This document shows positions 54,595-63,579 of a DNA stretch of 64,000 nucleotides, one piece after another. The notes under the pieces are model-generated. The model did not search any database and had not been told where the DNA came from. It worked only from the letters and a program-made list of their open reading frames with translations. The position numbers and the translations under genes are program-made. The stretch's first letter is position 1, and each line of letters opens with the position of its first letter. Source of the DNA: Rhodococcus_G sp042754225 (GTDB lineage Bacteria; Actinomycetota; Actinomycetes; Mycobacteriales; Mycobacteriaceae); the NCBI RefSeq assembly GCF_042754225.1, contig NZ_JBHZAH010000001.1:62001-126000 (forward strand), written 5' to 3'.

Positions 54595-54864
54595 TCACGT
54601 GTCCGGACCGCGGAGTGCGGTCGAACGCATGCGGTACTCGTCGTCGTCGATCTCTCCCTTGGCGAATCGCTCGGCGAGTATTTGCTGCGCGGAGTGGTGG
54701 GGCGACGGTGGTTCGTTCTGGTGGTGGCTGTGATTGAGGGACCGGATCAGCACCACGACCGCCACGATCAGCAGTGCGAGGAACACCAGCAGCCACGCAG
54801 CCATGAACGCGTACATCCAGCCGCTCGCATTGTGATCGCTCCAGTACATGTCCATGAGCTGCAC
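54595..54864 (-). CDS. SHOCT-domain small membrane protein
   Basis: An 89-residue protein: one membrane helix (about residues 18-42, MAAWLLVFLALLIVAVVVLI) and a C-terminal SHOCT domain (QQILAERFAKGEIDDDEYRM, residues 60-80). SHOCT domains often occur in membrane-linked oligomeric proteins. ATG 54864 or 54855 may be the start. Possibly co-transcribed with the downstream USP. Confidence 0.82.
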   Translation of the reverse strand: MQLMDMYWSDHNASGWMYAFMAAWLLVFLALLIVAVVVLIRSLNHSHHQNEPPSPHHSAQQILAERFAKGEIDDDEYRMRSTALRGPDT

Positions 54865-54895
54865 CCGAATCTCGTTGTCGACCAGTGTTCGTCGC

Positions 54896-54926
54896 CCTGA
54901 CGCTGCCGCATCCCGATCGCGTCAGG
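54896..54926. other. Intergenic hairpin upstream of the SHOCT gene
   Basis: CCTGACGC and GCGTCAGG form a perfect 8-base stem around 15 bases. It lies between the CBS gene and the SHOCT gene; terminator or leader structure cannot be decided. Confidence 0.4.
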
Positions 54927-55062
54927 GAGTCTGTGGCAATCGTGCGCTCGACGGGCGTGCGTGGACAGAGTCCTTCTTCCCTAGGTTGTGGTGCGCTTGT
55001 CACCGGGTGCTGCGGTGTCGAGGATCTGGCACGGCAAGGACCCGGTGGCTGTCGACGGCGTC

Positions 55063-55524
55063 TCAGCGGGGGTGGCCTTCGATTGCCGCGAACACGTCGC
55101 GCCACGAGACCATCCCGACCGGATGGCCGGCCGACACCACGGGGACTGCCCGCAGTTGCGTCCGCAGCATCACCTCGATCACCGACGGGATCGAGGTGTC
55201 CTGCGCGACGGAAACCGGAGGGACGACGAACTGCGACGGAATCGGGGTGGGATCGGACGTCGTTGTTTCGGCAGGTGCGGTGATCGTCAGGAGACCGGAC
55301 AGGTAGGCCTCGGCGAGGGAGTCCTCGGTGAGAACCCCGGTCAGGCGTCCGTCGTCGTCGACGACGGGCAGTGTGGTGTAGCCGTGGCTCAGTAGGATCT
55401 GCACGGCTTCGGGCAGGGTGGCCGCGTCGGTCACGGCCAGCACGGGACGGCTCATCACGTCGGACGCCCGCATGACCACCCACGGCCGGTCGGAGTGGGA
55501 GATGCGCGAGTTGGGGGCAGACAT
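55063..55524 (-). CDS. Two-CBS-domain protein (Hrp1-like)
   Basis: A 153-residue protein with a pair of CBS domains (about 18-75 and 90-150): ASDVMSRPVLAVTDAATLPE, TTLPVVDDDGRLTGVLTEDS and AVPVVSAGHPVGMVSWRDVF. It resembles M. tuberculosis Hrp1 (Rv2626c), a DosR-induced protein. CBS pairs bind adenine nucleotides. ATG 55524 has GGAGGAGG upstream. It is divergent from the WS/DGAT gene with a shared DosR-type box. Confidence 0.9.
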   Translation of the reverse strand: MSAPNSRISHSDRPWVVMRASDVMSRPVLAVTDAATLPEAVQILLSHGYTTLPVVDDDGRLTGVLTEDSLAEAYLSGLLTITAPAETTTSDPTPIPSQFVVPPVSVAQDTSIPSVIEVMLRTQLRAVPVVSAGHPVGMVSWRDVFAAIEGHPR

Positions 55525-55596
55525 ACGGTCACCTCCTCCGGCCCGAGGATTGCACCCCGGCTGGCCCGCCACCACGGTCGATGTGCCCGAGCGAGA

Positions 55597-55610
55597 GGGA
55601 CATTGGTCAC
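55597..55610. promoter_or_regulatory. DosR-box-like site between the CBS and WS/DGAT genes
   Basis: GGGACATTGGTCAC, matching 11 of 14 positions of the mycobacterial core GGGACTWWAGTCCC. It lies 73 bp from the CBS start and 127 bp from the WS/DGAT start. Confidence 0.62.
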
Positions 55611-55736
55611 CGTGGTCTCCGCTACGCGCAGATCGGGGCTTCCGGCGTTCGACTCGGGGACCTTCGGCCGTGTTCGACGTTGCCGAGTGCGGCAACGCTG
55701 GGAGGAGCGAGCACTTGTGAGCCGGAGCGTGACGAC

Positions 55737-57134
55737 GTGACCAAGCAGAACGACCCGTACCTGACTCAGACCGATCTGTTGTCGTGGCGGATGGAGCGGG
55801 ATCCGGTGTTGCGTTCGACGATCGTGGCCGTCGCACTGCTCGACCGGGCCCCGGACTGGGGCGGGTTCGTCCGGATGATGGAGCGGGGCACGTCGGTTGT
55901 GCCGAACTTTCGGAACAAGGTGCTGAGCTCGTCGTTCGGGCTCTCACCACCGCGCTGGGTCGTCGACCCGGACTTCGATCTGTCCTGGCACCTCAGGCGC
56001 GCGATCGTGCCGTCGCCTGGCGGAATCGGCGCTGTCCTGGACCTTGCCCGGACGGCCGGGATGACCGCTTTCGACAAGGACCGGCCACTGTGGGAGTTCA
56101 CCGTCCTCGAAGGGCTGCCCGACGGTAGGGCCGCCCTCGTGATGAAGGTCCACCACGCGTTGACGGACGGGGTGGGGGGAATGCAGATCGCAAACGAGAT
56201 CGTCGACTTTTCGCGTTCGGGTACCGACCGGGGACCCGATCCGCAGGCGGTGCCCGCGGAGGGTGGGGGACAGCGGTCTCCGTCGAGGACCGGGTTGTGG
56301 TCGCTCCACACCGGCATGCGACTTCTCAGTCGAGCCTCATCTGCCCCGGTCGGGATGTCGCGGGCCCTCACGACCCCGATCGCTACGGCGCGCCGGGTGG
56401 CGGCGGTGACCGGCTCCGTAGCCCGATTCACCAGGCCGGTGACCAAGACGTTGTCGCCGATCATGGTCGAGCGGAGCACCCGCCGACAATTCGCCGTGGT
56501 CGACGTCCCGCTCGACGATCTCCGCCGGGCGGCCGGCGCGTGCCACTGCACGATGAACGACGCGTTTCTGGCGGCCGTGTTGCTCGGGTTGAAGCGCTAC
56601 CACGCCGTCCACGGCGCCGAAGCCTGCGAGTTGAGCGTGACGCTTCCGATGAGCTTGCGTGTCGACTCGGATCCGTTGGGCGGAAACCGGATCACCCTCG
56701 CCCGATTCACGCTGCCGCTGGTCGAGTCGGATCCCGGCGAACTCGTGCGCGTCGTGGGAAGAACGGTAGCCACGTGGCGCGACGAGCCCGCCGTCGGGCA
56801 TTCGTCCTCGATCGCGGCGGTGCTCAATCTGCTCCCGGCTTCGATCCTGGGAACCATGCTCAAGCATGTCGACTTCGTCGCCTCGGACGTCCCTGGTCCG
56901 ACGGTTCCGCTGTATCTCGCGGGCGCGAAGATCTGCGAGTACTACGCCTTCAGTCCCACGCTCGGCGCGGCATTCAACACGACATTGTTGTCGTACTCGG
57001 GCCGTTGCTTCATCGGGATCAACGTGGATTGCGCGGCCGTGCCGGACGTTTCGATCCTGGTGCGGTCCCTGGCCGGCGGTCTTCGGACTGTCGGTGAACT
57101 CGGTACCTCCGACAGTCCGTCCGCTAGCCGGTGA
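55737..57134 (+). CDS. Wax ester synthase / diacylglycerol acyltransferase (WS/DGAT)
   Basis: A 465-residue acyltransferase that makes triacylglycerol or wax esters from acyl-CoA. The active-site HHALTDGVGG motif lies near residue 138. The N-terminal PYLTQTDLLSWRMER and the DVPGPTVPLYLAGAKI block near 385 are family typical. Homologous to Tgs1, the DosR-regulated enzyme of M. tuberculosis. Start GTG 55737. It ends convergently over the DUF1876 gene with an 11-bp overlap. Confidence 0.94.
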   Translation: MTKQNDPYLTQTDLLSWRMERDPVLRSTIVAVALLDRAPDWGGFVRMMERGTSVVPNFRNKVLSSSFGLSPPRWVVDPDFDLSWHLRRAIVPSPGGIGAVLDLARTAGMTAFDKDRPLWEFTVLEGLPDGRAALVMKVHHALTDGVGGMQIANEIVDFSRSGTDRGPDPQAVPAEGGGQRSPSRTGLWSLHTGMRLLSRASSAPVGMSRALTTPIATARRVAAVTGSVARFTRPVTKTLSPIMVERSTRRQFAVVDVPLDDLRRAAGACHCTMNDAFLAAVLLGLKRYHAVHGAEACELSVTLPMSLRVDSDPLGGNRITLARFTLPLVESDPGELVRVVGRTVATWRDEPAVGHSSSIAAVLNLLPASILGTMLKHVDFVASDVPGPTVPLYLAGAKICEYYAFSPTLGAAFNTTLLSYSGRCFIGINVDCAAVPDVSILVRSLAGGLRTVGELGTSDSPSASR

Positions 57135-57390
57135 GGTGGGCCGGTCGTTGGGTGGCGGTCTCGATGTCCTCGATCGTTGCCTCGATCAGCTGATGCGCCA
57201 GGTCTGCGAGCGCCCGGGCCACGGCCAGCTCGTCGCCGATCGCCGGCACGTCGCAGTCCTTCGGATCCCGTTTGGCGAGGCCAGTTCCGGTCAACGTGGG
57301 CTTGTCGGCGGCGTTGAGCATCGCGACCGCTCGAGTCCGGTTCTGGTGCTCGTCGACGACGACCTCCACGGACCATCGCACCTCATTCAT
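57124..57390 (-). CDS. DUF1876 protein (Rv1738/Rv2632c-like)
   Basis: An 88-residue protein of DUF1876, with WSVEVVVDEHQNRTRAVAML near residue 6 and the helical C-terminus LADLAHQLIEATIEDIE. M. tuberculosis homologue Rv1738 is among the most strongly DosR-induced genes, and its fold resembles ribosome hibernation factors. It is 39 bp downstream of the CBS-BON gene on the same strand, so it is probably in its operon. Confidence 0.9.
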   Translation of the reverse strand: MNEVRWSVEVVVDEHQNRTRAVAMLNAADKPTLTGTGLAKRDPKDCDVPAIGDELAVARALADLAHQLIEATIEDIETATQRPAHLTG

Positions 57391-57429
57391 CGCCTGTCTC
57401 CTGTTCGGCCTTGGTTCTTCAGCTGGGAG

Positions 57430-58032
57430 TCACGGAGTGAGCGGCTCCTCTGTCTCGACCCGCGTGACACCGCCGACCGTGCGCGTGAGTGCCTGCACCA
57501 CTCGCTTCTCGGCCTCGTCGGCGAAATGGCCGGCTACGACAACGCGGCCGTCCGTGGCGTCCACGGACCACTGGCGGGTGCTGCCGGCGTAATCGTCGAG
57601 GAGAGCGCGGACCTTGGAGGCGATCACGTCGTCGTCCCGGACCATCGTCCGCAGCAGATCTCGCCTGGACACAACCCCGACGAGTAGACCGGCTTCCACC
57701 ACCGGGATGGACCTGAGATGCTCACGGAGCAGGCGTTCGGCGACAACACCGACCTCGACCGCTGGGCCGACGACCGCCGCCGGCGTCGTCATTGCGGACT
57801 TGACGAGTGCCCCGCGGTCGGCGAGCTCTCCGCGCATCGAGTCGGACTCCGACAGGATCCCCACCACATGGCCCAAGTCGTCCACCACGGGAAGGCTGGA
57901 CACACACCGGTCGGTCAGCAGCGCGACCGCCTCCCGTAGTCCGGTGTCGGGGCGGACCGTAACCACCGGGCGGGTCAACACATCGCGCACTCGCACCTCG
58001 GACCTGCGCTCTCGTCGTCGATCCCGACTCAC
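57430..58032 (-). CDS. CBS-CBS-BON protein
   Basis: A 200-residue protein: two CBS domains (about 18-72 and 85-140; VVTVRPDTGLREAVALLTDR, SIPVVEAGLLVGVVSRRDLL) and a C-terminal BON domain (WSVDATDGRVVVAGHFADEA, about 155-195). The start is unsure; GTG 58032 or a later GTG. Similar CBS-BON proteins occur in mycobacterial dormancy loci. It is divergent from a USP gene with a DosR-type site between. Confidence 0.86.
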   Translation of the reverse strand: MSRDRRRERRSEVRVRDVLTRPVVTVRPDTGLREAVALLTDRCVSSLPVVDDLGHVVGILSESDSMRGELADRGALVKSAMTTPAAVVGPAVEVGVVAERLLREHLRSIPVVEAGLLVGVVSRRDLLRTMVRDDDVIASKVRALLDDYAGSTRQWSVDATDGRVVVAGHFADEAEKRVVQALTRTVGGVTRVETEEPLTP

Positions 58033-58245
58033 GAGTGCTTCGCATCGCCGAGGCACCGCTTGTCGGCCGGGTACCTCCAGTCTCCCGGCTCGGTACCCGG
58101 CGGTGAAGGGTCGGTGGTCATCGCGGGAATAGACCATGGTCGTCGGCTCGCCGTCCGCTGCGGGCCGATCGAACGATGCTCGGGTGGACCACGGCGGCGC
58201 CATCGTGGTCGATCGCGTCGGTGCCGGAAATCGCCTGAGGGCTCG

Positions 58246-58259
58246 AGGACTTTTTGCCC
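58246..58259. promoter_or_regulatory. DosR-box-like site between the CBS-BON and USP genes
   Basis: AGGACTTTTTGCCC, about 60 bp before the USP start; 10 of 14 positions fit GGGACTWWAGTCCC. Confidence 0.5.
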
Positions 58260-58319
58260 TACCGGGCTCCACCGGGCGGGGCGACAATGGGGGCGTTGCG
58301 AGGTCGTGGAGGTCCCGCC

Positions 58320-59270
58320 GTGGACGCTGTCGAGAGGAATGCCCCGGTAATCGTCGGTGTCGACGGGTCCGCCACTTCGTACGCCGCTGTCAGCTGGGCC
58401 GCTCGAGAAGCCCAGCTCCACGGGTGCGCGCTGCACATTGTCTCCGCTCTCGGCGCGCTCACCCCGGGCGGGAGCGGAATCCGCCTGCCGCTGAGCTATT
58501 TCGCCGACCGGGATCGTGCGGTCCACGCCCATCTCGACGAGGCAGCCGCGATCGCCCGCAGCACGCACACCGAGACGTCCAAGACGGAAGTCGTCACCGA
58601 CGTGCTCGACGGACCGGAGCGACCGGCCCTGCTCGAGGCGTCGAAGCATGCCCGGATGATCGTCGTCGGTAGCCGCGGATTGGGTCAGATCACTGCTGCG
58701 CTCGCCGGATCGGTCGCCGTTGCGCTCGCGGCACACGCCCACAGCCCCGTCGTCGTCATCCGCGGACATGCCGGGCAGACCTCTGGCACGGGCGACGTGT
58801 TTGTCGGCGTGGACGGCACCGAGAACAGCCGCCCAGCGCTCTCGGCGGCATTCGAGGAGGCCTCCGTGCGTGCGACCGGCCTGGTCGCGGTCCACACGTG
58901 GACGCAGTTCGCCATGTCCACGGCCCTCGACGATCAGCTGGATCTCGCGTGGGACGAGGTCGAAGTGGCGGAACAGGCGGTTCTCGCCGAGAGCCTCGCC
59001 GGCTGGTCGGGGCGCTACCCGGGGACGCCGGTGACGCGGACCGTGATCCAGGGCAATTCGGCCAAGGAACTTCGGGGTCGGGCGGCCGGCGCGGAGCTAC
59101 TGGTGGTCGGCAGCCACGGCCGCGGTGGATTCGCGGGCATGCTGATCGGCTCGACAAGCACCGTGCTGCTGCATACCGCAGAGTGTCCGCTGATGATCGT
59201 CCGGTCGGACCGAAGGAACGGGGTTGGACGTCAGCGGCCGGACGTCGCCCCGCACCGAGACGGGAACTGA
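58320..59270 (+). CDS. Tandem universal stress protein
   Basis: A 316-residue protein with two USP domains: VIVGVDGSATSYAAVSWAAR at residue 11, ATP motif VVGSRGLGQITAALAGSVA near 118, VFVGVDGTENSRPALSAAF near 160 and VVGSHGRGGFAGMLIGSTS near 262. GTG 58320 has GGAGG eight bases upstream; ATG 58287 is an alternative. A DosR-type box lies upstream. The next gene begins 4 bp after its stop. Confidence 0.92.
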   Translation: MDAVERNAPVIVGVDGSATSYAAVSWAAREAQLHGCALHIVSALGALTPGGSGIRLPLSYFADRDRAVHAHLDEAAAIARSTHTETSKTEVVTDVLDGPERPALLEASKHARMIVVGSRGLGQITAALAGSVAVALAAHAHSPVVVIRGHAGQTSGTGDVFVGVDGTENSRPALSAAFEEASVRATGLVAVHTWTQFAMSTALDDQLDLAWDEVEVAEQAVLAESLAGWSGRYPGTPVTRTVIQGNSAKELRGRAAGAELLVVGSHGRGGFAGMLIGSTSTVLLHTAECPLMIVRSDRRNGVGRQRPDVAPHRDGN

Positions 59271-59274
59271 AACG

Positions 59275-59910
59275 ATGACGACGGGAGACCCCGTGCCGAT
59301 CACGCCAGATCGTGGCTTCGACCCGGACACCGAACCACGACCGCTGCCGCTCCACGTGGCGGCACCGCGCCTGGTCCGCTGCGTTGCGCGGACAGCGCGC
59401 CTGCTCGCGCACCGCCGACTCCACCAACCGACCGGGCACACCGGCCGGAGGATGACCTTCGCAGACGGCACCACCGGCATCGTCTACCGGGAGACCGTCG
59501 CGAGCGGTGACCCGCCGGCGCAGCCCGTGGTCCTCGTCGTGATGTTCCGACTGCGCGGTGTCCGCGGCCGCGGACACGCCCTGTTCCGGGCGGAAAGTCT
59601 GCTCAACACACCCCTCTTCGCAGGCTTTCCCGGATTCGTCTCGAAGCTCTGGCTCACGGCCGACGAGGAGGGCCGGTACCGGGGGTTCTATCAGTGGGAC
59701 GGCGCCCGGTCAGCGGACGACTACGTCCGCGCCCTGTGGTGGGTTCTCGCCCTGGTGAGCGATCGCGCCTCGATCCGCTATCGCGTGCTGCCGGACCTGC
59801 GCCGCGACGACGTCCTCGCGGGCGCGGCGGCGGGAGAGCGCACCGGTCCGACCGATGCGGCGTGGTGGCGGCTGGCACTGATCGGGCCGTCGACGGCTAG
59901 CCCAGGCTGA
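59275..59910 (+). CDS. Conserved protein of unknown function, possibly of the antibiotic-biosynthesis-monooxygenase (ABM) fold type
   Basis: A 211-residue protein. After a Pro/Arg-rich N-terminus the middle reads VVLVVMFRLRGVRGRGHALF, FPGFVSKLWLTADEEGRYRG and ALWWVLALVSDRASIRYRVL, a ferredoxin-like alpha/beta pattern similar to YdhR-type proteins. No cofactor motif. It starts 4 bp after the USP stop, so it is probably in the same DosR-responsive transcript. It ends convergently over the trehalose-phosphatase/GH65 gene (14-bp overlap). Confidence 0.75.
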   Translation: MTTGDPVPITPDRGFDPDTEPRPLPLHVAAPRLVRCVARTARLLAHRRLHQPTGHTGRRMTFADGTTGIVYRETVASGDPPAQPVVLVVMFRLRGVRGRGHALFRAESLLNTPLFAGFPGFVSKLWLTADEEGRYRGFYQWDGARSADDYVRALWWVLALVSDRASIRYRVLPDLRRDDVLAGAAAGERTGPTDAAWWRLALIGPSTASPG

Positions 59911-62900
59911 CGGTGCATCCCGGCCGCAGTTCGACGACCTGGTCACGGCACATGATCTCGATCGGCGGCTGGTTCCCGGCTCCGGCGCTGACCTCGACCC
60001 GCCTCCCACTGACCGTCAACCACAGCTGGTGGCCGCGGTACGAGATCGGAAACTCCAGCGTGCCAAGCGTTTCCGGCCAGTGTGGACCGAGGACCAGCCG
60101 ATCGCCGCGGGTCTCGAGTCCGGTGAAGCACCGTTGAAGCAGGTCGATGCTGCCGGCCATCGCTGCCAGGTGGATGCCCTCTGCCGTCGTCCCGCCCTGG
60201 ACGTCGGTGATGTCGGATGCGAGCACCCGCTCGAAGTGCTGCATCGCCTGGTCGCGGTGACCGCGTGCGAGCACCCATGAATGCACGACCGCGCTCAGTG
60301 TCGAGCCGTGCGAGGTGCGGGCGAGGTAGTAGTCGATGGTCCGTGGGATGGCGTCGGGTTCGAGTCGGTAGTCCAGTCTCCCGAGGAGATCTCGCAGTTC
60401 GTCGGCGGAGAGGAGGTAGAACAGCATCACCACGTCCGCCTGTTTGGACGCGCGATATCGGTTGACGTCATCGCCTTCGGCCTCGAGGATGCGGTCGAGT
60501 CTCTGGACGTCGCCGTATCGCTCCCGGTAGCTCTCCCAGTCGAGTTCGGTCAAGTCCCCGTAGCCCTCGAACTGGCTGATCACCTGGTCGTGGAAGGGGA
60601 CGAACATGCGGCGGCTGACGTCCGCCCACCGGGCCATCTCCGGTGCGTCCAGGTGGAGGGTGTCGACGAGATACGAACGGTTCGCGGCGGGAACGGCGTC
60701 GAGCGCCTCGAGGGCACGAAGAATCACCCACACCGCCATGACGTTGGTGTAGGCATTGTTGTCTATCCCGTCGTAGGGGGCGTCGGGGTAGCCGGAATGG
60801 AACTCGTCCGGCCCCACGACGCCGCGGATCACGTAGCGCCCCCGCGCCCGGTCGTACGATGCGCGACTGGCGAAGAAGCGGGCTGTCTCCACCAGTATTT
60901 CGGCGCCGAAGTGACCGAGGAATTCGACGTCGCCGGTGACCTGGTAGTACTGCCACACGTTGTACGCGACGGCGATGCCGATGTGGTGTTGTCGCCAGCT
61001 GGGGTCCGGAAGCCACCGCCCGGACCTCGGATTGAGATGGAGCTGCTGGCTTTCCTCGCGGCCGTCACTGCCCGACTGCCACGGGAACATCGCGCCCCGG
61101 TAGCCGGCCGCGCTCGCGGCCCGGCGGGCTTCGGGGAGGCGTCGATAGCGGTAGTGCAGCAGCGACCGCGTCAGTGCCGGCACCCGCAGATTCAACACCG
61201 GGAAGACGAAGAGTTCGTCCCAGAAGATGTGGCCCCGGTACGCCTCGCCGTGCAATCCGCGGGCCGGGACCCCCACGTCCAGGTCGGCCGTGTTCCGGGA
61301 GACGGTCTGCAGCAGGTGCAGCAGATGGAACCGTGTGATCCGGGAAGCGTCCTCGTAGTCCGAGATGTCGATGCGTACCCGGTCCCACAGGTGTTCCCAC
61401 GCCAGGACGTGACAATCGAGGAGTTCCTCGAACCGACCCAGACCCGACAACCATCGGGTGGCCTCGTCCCCGGGGGCGGAGACTGCGTGATCACGCCCGG
61501 TGAAGAGGGTCACCGTCTTCTCCACCGTGACGGCATGCCCCGCCTGGACGTCCACGGTGATGTCGTGACCGATGCTCCCGCCGGTGTCGAACGACCGGTA
61601 CCGGCAGTCGCAGGGTTCACCACCGCGCCAGACCGTGGTCCGTGCGGCCACTGCCACCGGGATGCGGGACTGATTCGTCTGCATGGTGAGCAGGACCGAG
61701 TCGGGCGGCTGCTCGGCGGCGTCGACGCGGTCGAGGTGGTCGCCGGCGAGGTCGCGATATCGGTCGACGAGGCTGTTGCGTACCGAGCCGTCGAGCGCCG
61801 AGCGGAACTGGACCGTACCGGACCAGTCGTCCGCCACGAGTGTCGTCTGCAGTGTGCAGACGTGCGGGAGATGCATTGCGACGAAACGCCGTTGGACGAC
61901 CGTCGTCGTCCGTCCCGCCTGGTCGCGATACCGGAACCGTCTGGTGAGCACCGCACGGCGCAGGTTCAGCACCTGGCGGTAGTCGAGGAGTTCGACCGAA
62001 TCGACGTCGAACCACGGTCCGTCGCCGATTCGGAAGGTGGTCGGGAGCCAGTTGGGCGCGTTCACCAGGCTCTCGTTCGAGATGGCGATGCCGGAACGTT
62101 CCTCGTGCAGACGGTTGTAGAGGCCGGCGACGTAGGTGCCGGGGTAGTGCCGCGGTCCGGCCGCGGATTCGGGCGCGCACCCGCGGCTGGCGAAGTACCC
62201 GTTCCCCACCGTGCAGATCGCCTCGCGCAGTTTCTCTGTCGCGGGGTCGTAGCCGTCGAAGTCGAGGATCCAGCCCCCGCCCCGGGACGGGTCCGCCGGG
62301 TCCCGGTCGACGGTGTTGATCAAGCGCTCGAGTAGATCGCAGACCTGGGCCGGGCCGTCCACCACGAACTGTGCCGCCGACCGCCGGTCTTCGGACTCCG
62401 GATCCCGGACGACGATGCCGATCCCGTCCGGCGACACCGCGTCGAAGGCGTCCTCGTCGGTGAGGTCGTCGCCGACGTAGATCGGGAGCACCGCCCCCGC
62501 ATCGACGTGCTCGAGCATCCACCGAAGCGCCCGCCCCTTGTCCCAGTCGACGTCGGGGCGCAGTTCGATCACCTTTCGGCCGCCCGTGACCCGAAGCGCT
62601 TCCTCCGGGCCTCCGACGGCGAACACCGCGGCCGAGACCTGGTCGATCTGCTGGGCTGCCACGTTCCGGTAGTGGACGGCCACGGCGAACCGTTTGTGTT
62701 CGACCAGGGCACCCGGAATGTGCTGCAGACGCTCCGTCAGGGCTCGGGCCACCCGGTCGAGCACCGGGATCGCGGCGAGAGCATCGGGATTCTCGTACCT
62801 CTGGCCGGCGGGCCCGACGAGTTCGAAACCGTGGCTTCCCGCGTACCAGATCCTCGGCAGGCCGATCCTTGTCCGAAGGTCCCCGAGGTCGCGCCCGCTG

Positions 62901-63553
62901 ATCACGGCCACGGGGCATTCGGCGGCCAACCGGGTCAGGGCGGCGGCCGCGCCGTCGACGAGAACCGCGGCCGCCGGGTCCGGCACGATGTCGGCCAGCG
63001 TGCCGTCGAAATCGAGGAAGACGGCGGGCCTGCGCACGCGTAGCTGTGCGGTCAGCTCATGGTGAGCCGCGAGGGCACCGGGGACGTCACCGAGTCGTCG
63101 GTCGCCGGCACGGAGTTCGATCTCGGAGGCGTCCTTCACCACCACGTCTGCGCCCGCACGCAACAGCTCGTCGGCCCGGCCCGCCTGGTCAACGGCTATG
63201 ACCAGCGCGAAGCCGGCGCGCTTCGCCTGCGCGGCGGCGTCCTCTCTGGAGGTGACGAGCACTGCCCCGGTGAGGGGAGCGCCGAGCCGGACCAGGGCTT
63301 CCTGCGGCGCCGCGTCGTCGACCCGAACCTGGAACCACCGTCCGATTCCCGCGGTCTCGATCAGGTCCAGTGCTCGGCCGTACGTGAACACCGCGCACCG
63401 GACATCCGATCTGCACAGTCGCTCCGCCAGCCCGACAGCCGGTTCGACACTCCGCACCCCGTCAGCGGTGTCCACCACCACGTCGAGGCCGAAGACGACG
63501 GTGTTGTGGTGGCGGAGGTCGATGATCGGCCGGGCCACGTCGTCAGCATCCAT
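59897..63553 (-). CDS. Trehalose-6-phosphate phosphatase / GH65 fusion (OtsB1-like)
   Basis: A 1218-residue fusion. Residues about 1-155 are a HAD-like domain lacking the nucleophile (VVFGLDVVVDT in place of FDxDGV). Residues about 170-420 are an intact OtsB: FLDFDGTLADIVPDP, VISGRDLGDLR, YAGSHGFEL, GDDLTDEDAF. Residues about 430-1210 are a GH65 domain with the acid Glu in VVGPDEFHSGYPDAPYDGID. The same architecture is M. tuberculosis OtsB1 (Rv2006), a DosR gene. It may dephosphorylate trehalose-6-phosphate and cleave trehalose or a related disaccharide. Confidence 0.93.
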   Translation of the reverse strand: MDADDVARPIIDLRHHNTVVFGLDVVVDTADGVRSVEPAVGLAERLCRSDVRCAVFTYGRALDLIETAGIGRWFQVRVDDAAPQEALVRLGAPLTGAVLVTSREDAAAQAKRAGFALVIAVDQAGRADELLRAGADVVVKDASEIELRAGDRRLGDVPGALAAHHELTAQLRVRRPAVFLDFDGTLADIVPDPAAAVLVDGAAAALTRLAAECPVAVISGRDLGDLRTRIGLPRIWYAGSHGFELVGPAGQRYENPDALAAIPVLDRVARALTERLQHIPGALVEHKRFAVAVHYRNVAAQQIDQVSAAVFAVGGPEEALRVTGGRKVIELRPDVDWDKGRALRWMLEHVDAGAVLPIYVGDDLTDEDAFDAVSPDGIGIVVRDPESEDRRSAAQFVVDGPAQVCDLLERLINTVDRDPADPSRGGGWILDFDGYDPATEKLREAICTVGNGYFASRGCAPESAAGPRHYPGTYVAGLYNRLHEERSGIAISNESLVNAPNWLPTTFRIGDGPWFDVDSVELLDYRQVLNLRRAVLTRRFRYRDQAGRTTTVVQRRFVAMHLPHVCTLQTTLVADDWSGTVQFRSALDGSVRNSLVDRYRDLAGDHLDRVDAAEQPPDSVLLTMQTNQSRIPVAVAARTTVWRGGEPCDCRYRSFDTGGSIGHDITVDVQAGHAVTVEKTVTLFTGRDHAVSAPGDEATRWLSGLGRFEELLDCHVLAWEHLWDRVRIDISDYEDASRITRFHLLHLLQTVSRNTADLDVGVPARGLHGEAYRGHIFWDELFVFPVLNLRVPALTRSLLHYRYRRLPEARRAASAAGYRGAMFPWQSGSDGREESQQLHLNPRSGRWLPDPSWRQHHIGIAVAYNVWQYYQVTGDVEFLGHFGAEILVETARFFASRASYDRARGRYVIRGVVGPDEFHSGYPDAPYDGIDNNAYTNVMAVWVILRALEALDAVPAANRSYLVDTLHLDAPEMARWADVSRRMFVPFHDQVISQFEGYGDLTELDWESYRERYGDVQRLDRILEAEGDDVNRYRASKQADVVMLFYLLSADELRDLLGRLDYRLEPDAIPRTIDYYLARTSHGSTLSAVVHSWVLARGHRDQAMQHFERVLASDITDVQGGTTAEGIHLAAMAGSIDLLQRCFTGLETRGDRLVLGPHWPETLGTLEFPISYRGHQLWLTVSGRRVEVSAGAGNQPPIEIMCRDQVVELRPGCTVSLG

Positions 63554-63579
63554 GACGCGCGTTCATGCTCTCGCGGGCG

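Noticed and set aside
54963..54973. GGACAGAGTCC as a DosR box for the SHOCT and USP genes
   Set aside because: The half-sites are separated by three bases instead of the usual four, so the helical spacing is wrong.
60281..62335. 684-residue open frame antisense to the trehalose/GH65 gene
   Set aside because: Shadow frame; the minus strand encodes recognisable OtsB and GH65 motifs.
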